A stretch of DNA of 64,000 nt from Pseudopedobacter sp037968815 (lineage in GTDB: Bacteria; Bacteroidota; Bacteroidia; Sphingobacteriales; Sphingobacteriaceae), in assembly GCA_037968815.1 (NCBI GenBank), contig JBBKWF010000011.1, positions 248,001 through 312,000 on the forward strand, given 5' to 3'. Every line of letters begins with the position of its first letter. Position 1 is the stretch's first letter. The translations under genes and the position numbers were made by a program. The notes beneath the pieces were generated by a model. The model saw nothing but the letters and a program-made list of their open reading frames with translations, was not told the origin of the DNA and did not search any database. This document shows, in pieces, positions 46,186 to 54,620 of this stretch.

Positions 46186-46716
46186 CTAACGGGTTGCAAA
46201 CTTATCAATTGATTCTCGTATTCGCAACAAATATTTTTTCCTATACCAAATATCTTTCACTTTTATTAACGTTTCTTCTTTCTTCGAATCATTATTTAAC
46301 TCAAAATCAGACGTTAAACTTGCTAGTTCGGTATTCAATTCATTTTCGAAATCATCAACATTTTTATTGACCTCTACTAACTTTGCTTCATCGGCTTCAA
46401 ACTCCATCTCCATTATACCCTCATTTACCTCCATCATCTCCATTAAAAAATCTTGCGGAAGTTGATACTTTTCGCCTTCCACTAAAACTTCTTGTAAAGT
46501 TAAGACGTAGGGCAATAATTTATCTGGATTAGAAAGTGTTTGAAAAGCCTTATTGTTAAGCGTAGAAAGTTCTAAAATCTCTTGTTGCTTCTCTTCTGAC
46601 TCATTCACAAAAAAATCAGGATGATATTCTTTGCTCAAAGCATAAAATTTCTTTTTCACCAAAGCTTGGTCTGGTGAAAAAGAAATTGGCATATCGTAAA
46701 ATTTGAAGTAATCCAT
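46186..46716 (-). CDS. hscB: Fe-S assembly co-chaperone HscB
   Basis: J-domain co-chaperone for HscA in iron-sulfur cluster transfer from IscU. The 176 residues have an N-terminal J domain with the HPD signature (YHPDFF, residues 31-36) and a C-terminal HscB helical domain with acidic helices ending KKYLLRIRESIDKF. No other isc or suf gene is in the window. It follows rseP after a 139-bp spacer of reiterated words (46724-46859). Confidence 0.9.
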   Translation of the reverse strand: MDYFKFYDMPISFSPDQALVKKKFYALSKEYHPDFFVNESEEKQQEILELSTLNNKAFQTLSNPDKLLPYVLTLQEVLVEGEKYQLPQDFLMEMMEVNEGIMEMEFEADEAKLVEVNKNVDDFENELNTELASLTSDFELNNDSKKEETLIKVKDIWYRKKYLLRIRESIDKFATR

Positions 46717-46723
46717 TTTTTTT

Positions 46724-46859
46724 TTAAGTTATAAGTAATAGGTGGTAGGTCATAAGTTTCCAAACCGTTTATAGCTTGGATAATTGAGATTTAAAGTACT
46801 GCTCACCTTAGCGCAGTCACTCTTCACTTACAACTTATTACCTACAACTTAAAACCTAC
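46724..46859. repeat. Reiterated-word spacer between rseP and hscB
   Basis: Left part 46724-46759 is built of TAAGTT, ATAAGTAATAGG and GGTAGGT; right part 46825-46859 of ACTTAC, AACTTATTACC and TACAACTT, complements of the left words. The same vocabulary occurs between atpF and atpH. Confidence 0.6.
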
Positions 46860-48181
46860 TTAGTAAAAACCTTAAAAATATCGTTACCTAAAACAAAGAC
46901 CATCAGCGTAGCTAAAATTACAAAGCCAACCATTTGGGCTCTTTCCATAAACTTATCGCTCAGTGGCTTTCCTTTAATCATCTCTATCAACAAGAACACT
47001 GCGTGTCCACCATCTAAAGCTGGGATAGGTAATAAGTTCATCAGTGCAAGTGCCATAGAAAGTAAACCTGTAATGCTCCAAAATTTAACCCAGTCCCAAG
47101 TACCGCCGTAAAGTTTACGAGCAATTTCTACTGGACCAGAGAAAGCTTTCGTTGCTTTAACTTCCCCTTTAAACACTTTACCTAAACCTTTAGCATTATC
47201 CGTTAAAGAACCCCAAGCTTTTGAAGCTCCAGCAGGCAAAGCACCAAAGAATGTAAAATTCTGCGTTTCGGTTTTAATAGATTCTAAGTTAAAAGCAAAA
47301 CCAATGGTTCCTTCTTCTGTAACTTGAACTGGAAAATCAACCTTCTCGGTATCACGAAGCACCGTTAATTGTACTTCTTTACTTTTATCTTCTGCTAATA
47401 AAGTGCGTAATTGGTCGCTGTAAACTGCTTCTTTTCCGTTAACTTCTAAAATTTGATCATTGGCTTTTAAACCTGCTTTTTCTGCATTTCCGCCTGATAC
47501 AACCTCACCTACTTTTGAAATAATACGTGGAGAAACAAATTCATCAATACCATAATCAGAAACGGTATTTAAAATGTCAGCAGGTATTGCAATCTGCTTT
47601 TCTTCTCCATTACGTAAAACAGTTAAGGTTGAGTTCCCTAATAAAACCTCAGAGCTTCTTAATTCGTCAAAACGAATTAATTTTTTACCATTGATTTCCT
47701 GCACTTTATCACCGGCTTGTAAACCAATTTGCTGACCTACAACTCCTGGAGCAATTCCGTATTTTAATTCACTATTAGGGATATAGGTTTCTCCGTACTT
47801 GAACGTTAACATCCAAAAAATAAAAATACCTAGGAAAACATTCACAGTAACACCGCCCAACATCACAATTAAACGTTGCCAAGCTGGTTTAGATCTAAAT
47901 TCATAATCCTGCACAGGTTGCGCCATTGCATCGGTATCCATTGATTCATCAATCATACCTGCAATTTTAACATAACCACCTAAAGGCAACCATCCAATAC
48001 CGTATTCGCAACCTTTATAGGTTATACTAAATAACTTAAAGCCCCACGCATCAAAAAATAAGTAAAATTTCTCCACTTTAATTCCAAAATACCTTGCGGT
48101 TAAAAAGTGTCCCAACTCATGCAACACAATTAAAATAGATAAACCCAAAATTAGTTGGGCAATCATCACTACTACATCCAT
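46856..48181 (-). CDS. rseP: RIP zinc metalloprotease RseP
   Basis: Site-2 protease that cleaves membrane-anchored anti-sigma factors within the bilayer. The 441 residues show HELGH at positions 21-25 in the first transmembrane helix, two PDZ domains (about 130-300, with GLQAGDKVQEINGK and GLKANDQILEVNGK), and the C-terminal MNLLPIPALDGGH metal-ligand helix. It is a complete protein in the dxr-rseP gene order that is widely conserved. Confidence 0.96.
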   Translation of the reverse strand: MDVVVMIAQLILGLSILIVLHELGHFLTARYFGIKVEKFYLFFDAWGFKLFSITYKGCEYGIGWLPLGGYVKIAGMIDESMDTDAMAQPVQDYEFRSKPAWQRLIVMLGGVTVNVFLGIFIFWMLTFKYGETYIPNSELKYGIAPGVVGQQIGLQAGDKVQEINGKKLIRFDELRSSEVLLGNSTLTVLRNGEEKQIAIPADILNTVSDYGIDEFVSPRIISKVGEVVSGGNAEKAGLKANDQILEVNGKEAVYSDQLRTLLAEDKSKEVQLTVLRDTEKVDFPVQVTEEGTIGFAFNLESIKTETQNFTFFGALPAGASKAWGSLTDNAKGLGKVFKGEVKATKAFSGPVEIARKLYGGTWDWVKFWSITGLLSMALALMNLLPIPALDGGHAVFLLIEMIKGKPLSDKFMERAQMVGFVILATLMVFVLGNDIFKVFTK

Positions 48182-48210
48182 TTCTTATTTTTTATTGTTT
48201 GATTCTATTA

Positions 48211-49374
48211 TTAAATACTTGTTACTAAATGTTTCGCAAAAATGCGAGTTTGCTTGTCGGTTTCAAAATAATCTTCCAAACTAGGCTCTTTTATGAAATC
48301 TATCTTCGCCATGCAGACCTCAATTACCTCGCTCATTTGTAAAAAACCGACTCCATCTTTTAAAAATTCGGCTACAACTACCTCATTTGCAGCATTGATA
48401 ATACAAGGCATATTACCAGCTTGCTTTAAAGCTTCAAAGGCCAAAGCCAGATTTCTAAATGTTTTGGTATCTGCTTTTTCGAACGTTAAAGTTGGATAAT
48501 CGAGGAAATTAAAACGCTTAAAATCATTTTGCACCCTATTTGGATAAGCCATTGCGTATTGAATAGGCAGTTTCATATCGGGCAAACCCATTTGCGCTTT
48601 CATGGATCCATCGCCAAACTGAACGATGGAATGGATGATAGATTGTGGGTGAACGATGACATCAATTTGCTCTACCGATAAGTCGAAAAGCCATTTGGCC
48701 TCAATCACTTCTAAACCTTTATTCATTAAGGTGGCAGAGTCGATTGTGATTTTTGCGCCCATTACCCAATTTGGGTGTTTTAAGGCTTGATCTTTTGTTA
48801 CGGTGGATAAAAATTCGATATCTTTTCCCCGGAAAGGACCGCCAGAAGCGGTTAAGTATATTTTTTCAATCGGACTTTTTTCCCCGACTAAGCATTGGAA
48901 AATTGCAGAATGTTCTGAATCGACAGGTAAAATATCTACTTGATGTTCTTTTGCTAAAGCATTGATAAGTTCACCCGCAACTACCAAGGTTTCTTTATTT
49001 GCTAAAGCAATGTGTTTGCCTGCTTTTATTGCTGCAATAGTTGGTTTTAAACCTGCAAAACCTACTAAAGCGGTTAAAACCATGGTGAGTTCTGGTAAAA
49101 CCACGACTTCACAAAGTGCTTCTTCGCCCGCTTTAACCTCAATTTCTGTTTGCTGTAACGCTTCTTTTAATTGCAGGTATTTACTTTCGTCGCCAATAAC
49201 AACCGCTTTGGGTCTAAACTTTAAAGCTTGGGCAATTAGTAAATCGACGTTGGATTGCGCCGTTAAAACTTGTACACAAAATAAATTGGGATTAGCTTCA
49301 ATAACTTCTAAAGCTTGCGTCCCGATACTACCTGTGGAGCCTAAAATGGCTATATTTTTTATATGTTGAGGCAA
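48211..49374 (-). CDS. dxr: 1-deoxy-D-xylulose 5-phosphate reductoisomerase
   Basis: Second enzyme of the MEP isoprenoid pathway, NADPH-dependent. Of 387 residues, GSTGSIGTQ (about 11-19) binds the cofactor; LANKETLV, PVDSEHSAIFQ, GSTMLNKGLEVIEA-like (here SATLMNKGLEVIEA) and HPQSIIHSIVQF line the metal and substrate site. The start is set at TTG because no ATG lies near the expected N-terminus. That TTG coincides with the end of a TAAATTTG box (49372-49379), which makes the start uncertain by a few codons. It sits 29 bp before rseP. Confidence 0.95.
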   Translation of the reverse strand: MPQHIKNIAILGSTGSIGTQALEVIEANPNLFCVQVLTAQSNVDLLIAQALKFRPKAVVIGDESKYLQLKEALQQTEIEVKAGEEALCEVVVLPELTMVLTALVGFAGLKPTIAAIKAGKHIALANKETLVVAGELINALAKEHQVDILPVDSEHSAIFQCLVGEKSPIEKIYLTASGGPFRGKDIEFLSTVTKDQALKHPNWVMGAKITIDSATLMNKGLEVIEAKWLFDLSVEQIDVIVHPQSIIHSIVQFGDGSMKAQMGLPDMKLPIQYAMAYPNRVQNDFKRFNFLDYPTLTFEKADTKTFRNLALAFEALKQAGNMPCIINAANEVVVAEFLKDGVGFLQMSEVIEVCMAKIDFIKEPSLEDYFETDKQTRIFAKHLVTSI

Positions 49375-49379
49375 ATTTA
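49372..49379 (-). promoter_or_regulatory. TAAATTTG box overlapping the dxr start codon
   Basis: On the minus strand TAAATTTG fits the -7 consensus, but its last three bases are the TTG used as dxr start. Either the box is fortuitous or translation begins slightly downstream on a leaderless transcript. Confidence 0.35.
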
Positions 49380-49465
49380 ATCAAGTAAAAAGTCAAATTA
49401 GAAAGTCAAAAGACCTCTAAAGTCGACAAGTAATTTTTTTTTAGTAATTATAGATTTATACAAAC

Positions 49466-50977
49466 TTAATCTAAAATAAACTGTCCCAATTTATCAGCTA
49501 AAGAACGGTCGTTGGCTAAACGAGGGACTTTATTTTGCCCGCCTAATTTACCTTCGGCTCTCATTAAATTGATAAACGATTCTGCTTTTAATGACCGTAA
49601 AACTAAAGGTTGCAATACCTTTCCGGATATTAAATCTTTGTAATATATGTTTTTTTGCTGTAAAGCTTCATCAACTTTAAGTGCAAATTCTTTTAAATTT
49701 TTTGGAGGGTTTACAAACTCTACAAACCACTCGTGAAAAGGCATTTCTCCTTTTTCAGGATTTACCTGTGGCGCAACGGTAAACTCGGTAATTTCTATTT
49801 TTTCTTGTTTAGCAACGCTCAGCAATGCCTGCTCCACCTCCTCGCCTATAACGTGTTCGCCAAAAGCGGAAATATAATGCTTTATACGCCCAGTAACCAA
49901 AAGTTTATACGGATTTTTAGAAACAAATTTTACGGTATCACCTAAAGAATAAGCCCAAAGTCCGGCGTTGGTACTCATTACAATTGCATAGTTTTTATCC
50001 AGTTCAACTTCTCCTAAAGACAAACGAGTGGGTTTTTCGTCAAAAAAAGTTTCTGTTGGGATAAACTCATAGAAAATTCCAGCATCGGCTAAAAGCAATA
50101 AAGACTTCTCTTTCTGACTATCCTGAAAAGCAATAAAACCTTCTGAAGCAGGGTAAGTTTCAATACTATCAATCTTAAAACCTAAGCTTTCTTCTAACCT
50201 AGCTCTGTATGGCTCATAATTTACGCCTCCGTAAACAAACAGCTTAAAATTTGGGAAGATATCTTTTACTTTTTGTTTTCCAGTTTTTGCAATTAACCTA
50301 TCAAAATACATTTGGCACCAAGGCGGAATGCCTGATATCAAAGTCATATCTGCGTTCACAGTTTCTTCAACAATGGCATCCACTTTTTGCTCCCAATCCT
50401 CAATACAATTGGTATCGTAACTTGGCAGTCTGTTCTTTTGAAGGTATGCAGGAACATGGTTTGCTACAATTCCGGATAAACGACCGAAAGAAATCCCTGC
50501 TTTGTTATCCATTTTAGGACTTCCTTGCAAAAAAATCATTTTACCGTTTACAAAATCAGTTTTGCCAGTTTCGTGGATATATGAAAGCAAAGCATTACGA
50601 GCTGCTTTTATATGTTCAGGCATTGATTCCTTTGAAATAGGAATGTATTTTACACCAGAAGTTGTACCAGAAGTTTTAGCGAAATAAACAGGTTTACCCG
50701 GCCAAAGTATGTTCTCCTCCCCTTTTACAACTTGCTCTACGTAAGGTTTAAGGTCTTCGTAATCGTTAATAGAAACCTGATTTTTAAAGTCCTGATAGGT
50801 TTTAATTTTATTGAACTGATGGTCTTTCCCGAAGGAAGTATCTTTTGCCGTTTCAATCAGTTTTTTAAGAATATTGTTTTGAGCCTCAACCGCGTTGTAC
50901 TTCCATTTGTTCATTTGCCTTACTGCAAAAGCTGCAAACGGCTTACTTATCAATCCTTTCAATCCCATACCCACCAA
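49466..50977 (-). CDS. GH3-family acyl-acid-amido synthetase-like protein
   Basis: A bacterial member of the GH3 (auxin-responsive promoter) family in the adenylate-forming ANL superfamily. The 503 residues contain FAKTSGTTSGVKYIPIS (ATP phosphate loop), ISGIPPWCQMYFDRL, YPASEGFIAFQ (A5-like) and LLVTGRIKHYISAFGEHV (hinge). Plant GH3 enzymes conjugate amino acids to hormones; in Bacteroidota the substrate is unknown. It is 4 bp after a membrane protein and in one unit with a glycosyltransferase, so an envelope role is inferred. Two further methionines (M4 and M22) are alternative starts. Confidence 0.9.
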   Translation of the reverse strand: MVGMGLKGLISKPFAAFAVRQMNKWKYNAVEAQNNILKKLIETAKDTSFGKDHQFNKIKTYQDFKNQVSINDYEDLKPYVEQVVKGEENILWPGKPVYFAKTSGTTSGVKYIPISKESMPEHIKAARNALLSYIHETGKTDFVNGKMIFLQGSPKMDNKAGISFGRLSGIVANHVPAYLQKNRLPSYDTNCIEDWEQKVDAIVEETVNADMTLISGIPPWCQMYFDRLIAKTGKQKVKDIFPNFKLFVYGGVNYEPYRARLEESLGFKIDSIETYPASEGFIAFQDSQKEKSLLLLADAGIFYEFIPTETFFDEKPTRLSLGEVELDKNYAIVMSTNAGLWAYSLGDTVKFVSKNPYKLLVTGRIKHYISAFGEHVIGEEVEQALLSVAKQEKIEITEFTVAPQVNPEKGEMPFHEWFVEFVNPPKNLKEFALKVDEALQQKNIYYKDLISGKVLQPLVLRSLKAESFINLMRAEGKLGGQNKVPRLANDRSLADKLGQFILD

Positions 50978-50980
50978 AAT

Positions 50981-51769
50981 TTAAATAATGTTTGTTAAAA
51001 TATCTGGCTCGTCATCACCTTTATATTCAGCTGTCATTTTGCGGTAAGCAACAGTTAAAGCCACGCTAGATAATGGAACAATGATAAAAGAACTCAAAAT
51101 ATTTACAAAAGTAGCAATAACGGTAAGTTCAAAATAGTTTAACACCAGATACATTATCTGAAAAAAACCAAGCACAAATAACAACAACAGAATTTTAAAG
51201 AAATTGCCCTTTGTAATTGCTAAGCTTAGCTTTAAAGACTTAAAGGGGCGTTCATTTTTATCGATAATAAAGAAAGGGAAAAATGAAATACGCAACCAGG
51301 TAATAAAAATGGCTATCAAGCCTATGGAAATGGCAATATTTACCAAAATCTGCATATTAATACCGGTATAAACGAATGGAAAAACAAATATTGCCACTAC
51401 AATATAAACCCCAAAAATAGATAAGGTAAAAAAGAAACTAGCAACCAAAAAATAGATAATCTGTTTTTTTGTAGGTAAAGTTTCAGCTATGCTAACGTCT
51501 TCACTATCATAATCTAACAAATGAAAGATAAATTTAAAAAGCGATAATGCGCTCAGTAGATATGCCCCTATAAAGAACAGAAATAGCAATACGTTCAACA
51601 CTTGGTTAAAGTCTTTTAAAAACATTGCCAACAAACTTGAAAAACTAAGTGTTGCAAACATTAAAAAGCATAACAAAGCAATAGAAAAATAATGGTTTTT
51701 AGTGACATACCAAGCCTTGGAGATCACTTCGTTAACCGAAAAAGTACTTTGTTTTAAAAATTCTATCAT
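50981..51769 (-). CDS. Six-helix membrane protein
   Basis: The 262 residues contain about six transmembrane helices (near 32-56, 68-95, 105-135, 140-165, 190-215, 222-248) with a cytosolic N-terminus and a DDEPD-type acidic C-terminus. The pattern resembles DUF975/glycerophosphoryl-diester-phosphodiesterase membrane domains, but no diagnostic motif is seen. Its start overlaps the glycosyltransferase stop by 4 nt and GH3 follows 3 bp later, so the three proteins probably cooperate. Confidence 0.78.
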   Translation of the reverse strand: MIEFLKQSTFSVNEVISKAWYVTKNHYFSIALLCFLMFATLSFSSLLAMFLKDFNQVLNVLLFLFFIGAYLLSALSLFKFIFHLLDYDSEDVSIAETLPTKKQIIYFLVASFFFTLSIFGVYIVVAIFVFPFVYTGINMQILVNIAISIGLIAIFITWLRISFFPFFIIDKNERPFKSLKLSLAITKGNFFKILLLLFVLGFFQIMYLVLNYFELTVIATFVNILSSFIIVPLSSVALTVAYRKMTAEYKGDDEPDILTNII

Positions 51770-52734
51770 TTATTAAGAATAATCTTTTTCACGTAATCCT
51801 GCATAAATCCCATGCCATAAGCAGTGAGCTGGATTAGAGAGGTAAAGATGCTCAAAAATGCAACATTTAACGACTTATTTTTACTCCAAGCATCAAAAAA
51901 AACAGAAAGAAAATAAATAATGATAAAAAGATTACAAGCTGGCGCTATCATCCAGCCAAACACATTGGCTATCAAGCTAAAAAGTAGTCCTAAAGTGAAT
52001 ATTGCCGGAAAAAAATGAACCAATTTTAAAGTCTCTGGAAAAAACTTAGTGATGTTGATTCTTGCTCTGCCGAAAAAATGCAGCTGTTTCCAAAACGCTT
52101 TAAAGCTGGTGCGCCTTTTATGAAAAACTTTTGCATTGGATATTAAACCAATTTTAAAGCCTGCTTTATGTATTCTGATAGAGTATTCGATGTCTTCGCC
52201 TAGGCGAGTGATGATAAACCCACCAACTTTTTCCCAAACTTTACGTGAAAGCCCCATGTTAAAACTGCGAGGGTGAAACTGCCCCCCGGCATTTTTAGAC
52301 TTTCCGCGAATGCCTCCTGTAGTAAAAACAGAAGTCATGGAGTAGCTGATGGCTTTTTGTAAAGGTGTAAAACTTGGGTGTGCATCATCTGGGCCACCAA
52401 AAGCATCTAAAGGATTATTGTAAAGATGATTTTTTACGTTTTCGAGGTAATCTGCTGGGATTAAACAATCAGAATCAAAGATGATGAAATAATCACCTTT
52501 TGCTTTTTGGAAACCATAATTACGGGCAAAACCTTGACCTTCGTTTGGTTTTACAAAGTATTTGATGTCGAGTTTTTCTGTAAAAGAGCTTACAATTTCT
52601 TTAGCATCTAAAGTTGAGCCATCCTCAATCACTAAAACCTCAAAAGCCATATAAGTTTGCTTTACCAAAGTTTCCAGCAATTCTTTTATTTCTTGCGGGC
52701 GGTTGTAAAGTGGGATGATGATGGAGAAAAACAT
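51766..52734 (-). CDS. Glycosyltransferase family 2, membrane-bound
   Basis: The 322 residues have a GT-A domain with IIPLYNRPQEIKELLETL, VLVIEDGST and IIFDSDCLIP (DxD-like metal site), then EYSIRIHKAGFK, the expected acceptor region. Two or three C-terminal transmembrane helices (about 230-290) tether it to the inner membrane. It is first in the GT2/membrane-protein/GH3 unit. Donor and acceptor are unknown; an outer-membrane glycolipid or polysaccharide is likely. Confidence 0.92.
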   Translation of the reverse strand: MFFSIIIPLYNRPQEIKELLETLVKQTYMAFEVLVIEDGSTLDAKEIVSSFTEKLDIKYFVKPNEGQGFARNYGFQKAKGDYFIIFDSDCLIPADYLENVKNHLYNNPLDAFGGPDDAHPSFTPLQKAISYSMTSVFTTGGIRGKSKNAGGQFHPRSFNMGLSRKVWEKVGGFIITRLGEDIEYSIRIHKAGFKIGLISNAKVFHKRRTSFKAFWKQLHFFGRARINITKFFPETLKLVHFFPAIFTLGLLFSLIANVFGWMIAPACNLFIIIYFLSVFFDAWSKNKSLNVAFLSIFTSLIQLTAYGMGFMQDYVKKIILNK

Positions 52735-52840
52735 TGTTATTTTGAGATGCTGTTAGTTTTATAGTATATTTTATTCGTTCTGTGTCTTATGCACAATCCG
52801 TGGAGCTAAATGTATTTGAAAAAGTCGAAATCATTGTAAG

Positions 52841-53854
52841 TTATTTTTTCATCACATTTTCAACTTCATCAACTAGTTCCTGTTTGTCGGGTAAGATGGT
52901 CACATATTTTGATGCAAATACGTTATTCTCAAATCCGCCTAGTATATATTCTGCTGTAATTTCGTCTTTGTCCGCACATAAAATAATTCCGATCGGTAAA
53001 TTGTCGTTTTCGTCATTTACCTCCGTTTTATAATAATTCAAATAGGTATTCAATTGCCCTCCGTCAGCAATATTAAGTTTAGTAGTCTTCAACTCGATTA
53101 GTATATAAGCCCTCAATACTTTATTATAGAAAACCATATCAACATAATAGTGATTATTATTTATCGTAATTCTTTGCTGAGAACCAACAAACATAAATCC
53201 TCTACCCAATTCTAATAAAAACTCCTCGATATGCCTTATAAGCTTTGCTTCCAAATCTTTCTCTAGAAACGGTTTGTTTTCTGGGATGCCTAAAAACTCA
53301 AATACATACGGATCCTTTAAAACATCGGTTGCTTTAACCAACTCTTGACCTTTTTGTGCTAACTCGAAAACTTTTGCTTTGTTGGCATTACCTTGCGAAA
53401 GTAATAAACGCTCATAAAGAGAGCTATCTATTTGTCGCTTCAACTCTCTAATTGACCAAGATGAATGAGCAGTTTCCTTTTCATAAAAGCTACGTTTGTC
53501 TTTATTTTCTATAATTAGGAGTTCGCATATATGGGTCCAAGTTAAGTGTCCAGTCAGTGACTGGACATTTTCATATTCAATATGGAACTTTCTCATATTA
53601 AATAAGTTTGACCGGGAGAAGCCTTTGCCTAACTCATTAGTAAGCTGTTTAGATAGATTAAGTATTATTTGCCTTGAAGTCTGGTTATCGATACTGTTTT
53701 CTCGTTCCGTTTCAACTATCGCTTTTCCAATCTGCCAATAGGTTAAAATAAGCTGTTGGTTTATTTTTTTGTAAACGCTTCTTCTAGCGACAAGAACAAT
53801 ACTCTTTATGCTTTCTAACAAAGTGCTGTCAATGCTGGCGAGCGTTTCTTTCAT
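52841..53854 (-). CDS. DUF1016/YhcG-family PDDEXK nuclease
   Basis: The 337 residues have the DUF1016 N-terminal helical domain (LTYWQIGKAIVETE, QLTNELGKGFSRSNLFNMRKFH) and a C-terminal PD-(D/E)XK nuclease fold with YYVDMVFYNKVLRAYILIELK, where D and the E-x-K triad form the catalytic core, followed by QLNTYLNYY and PIGIILCADKD. The family is common near restriction-modification and mobile elements; here it stands alone between glycosyltransferase and DUF1003 genes, so it is an orphan. The catalytic residues look intact. Confidence 0.88.
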   Translation of the reverse strand: MKETLASIDSTLLESIKSIVLVARRSVYKKINQQLILTYWQIGKAIVETERENSIDNQTSRQIILNLSKQLTNELGKGFSRSNLFNMRKFHIEYENVQSLTGHLTWTHICELLIIENKDKRSFYEKETAHSSWSIRELKRQIDSSLYERLLLSQGNANKAKVFELAQKGQELVKATDVLKDPYVFEFLGIPENKPFLEKDLEAKLIRHIEEFLLELGRGFMFVGSQQRITINNNHYYVDMVFYNKVLRAYILIELKTTKLNIADGGQLNTYLNYYKTEVNDENDNLPIGIILCADKDEITAEYILGGFENNVFASKYVTILPDKQELVDEVENVMKK

Positions 53855-54035
53855 GGTTGTAAAATTACAAATTAATCCAGACTGATTAATTCACTTAGTA
53901 TAGATTAAAAAAGAAATAAATTATGATTATTTACTCAATTAGGTTGTAACACTTGAAAGTATGGTATAAAAAGTAGAAATGGCAACTTATTAACCCATTT
54001 GCTTTATTTTCTTAATAGTGAAAGCTATTATTGTT

Positions 54036-54578
54036 CTATGATTTAGAAGCGTATTTCTCTTCCAATTTCTTCAAAATCTCCATTTGTTTCGCCTGACTCT
54101 CAAACAAGGTTTTAATCTGTTCTTCCAACAAAAAATCAATCTTTTGGTTTAACGCATTAATTTCTAACTCAGCTTTTAAGTTAATCATATAATCGTTTTC
54201 ACCACGCTTTCTGTCTTTTTCTTCTTGTCTGTTTTGACTCATCATAATAATGGGAGCTTGTAAAGCTGCGATACAAGAAAGTATCAGGTTCATTAAAATG
54301 AATGGGTAAGGATCAAAATTATCCCTAATTGGAGTGATGGTATTAAAAAGAATCCAGACAAAAAGGATAATAAAAAAGGAGATAATGAAGGCCCAACTAC
54401 CTCCAAACTTTGCAACCTTATCTGAAATATTTTGCCCTTTTGTTAGTATTTCTCTGGGCGGATTTAGCAAATTATTGGTGATGAGCTTTTCATCCTCAAT
54501 AACCTTTTTTACAATTTCTTGAAGCTTTCTAATCTGTTCAGTATTTGCCGTTAGCAATTTTTCTACATCAGTATCCAT
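54036..54578 (-). CDS. DUF1003 membrane protein
   Basis: The 180 residues contain a helical N-terminus, the family motif around GGSWAFIISFF with two transmembrane helices (about 59-78 and 93-112; PYPFILMNLILSCIAAL is typical of DUF1003), the RQEEKDRKRGENDY segment right after them, and a coiled-coil C-terminus rich in E and K. The function is unknown; DUF1003 proteins occur in stress-linked loci. It lies 42 bp upstream of the glycosyltransferase stop, in the same orientation. Confidence 0.88.
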   Translation of the reverse strand: MDTDVEKLLTANTEQIRKLQEIVKKVIEDEKLITNNLLNPPREILTKGQNISDKVAKFGGSWAFIISFFIILFVWILFNTITPIRDNFDPYPFILMNLILSCIAALQAPIIMMSQNRQEEKDRKRGENDYMINLKAELEINALNQKIDFLLEEQIKTLFESQAKQMEILKKLEEKYASKS

Positions 54579-54620
54579 GTGCTTTTGGTTTGGTAAAAAT
54601 GAACTCCGCTTTACTAGTGA

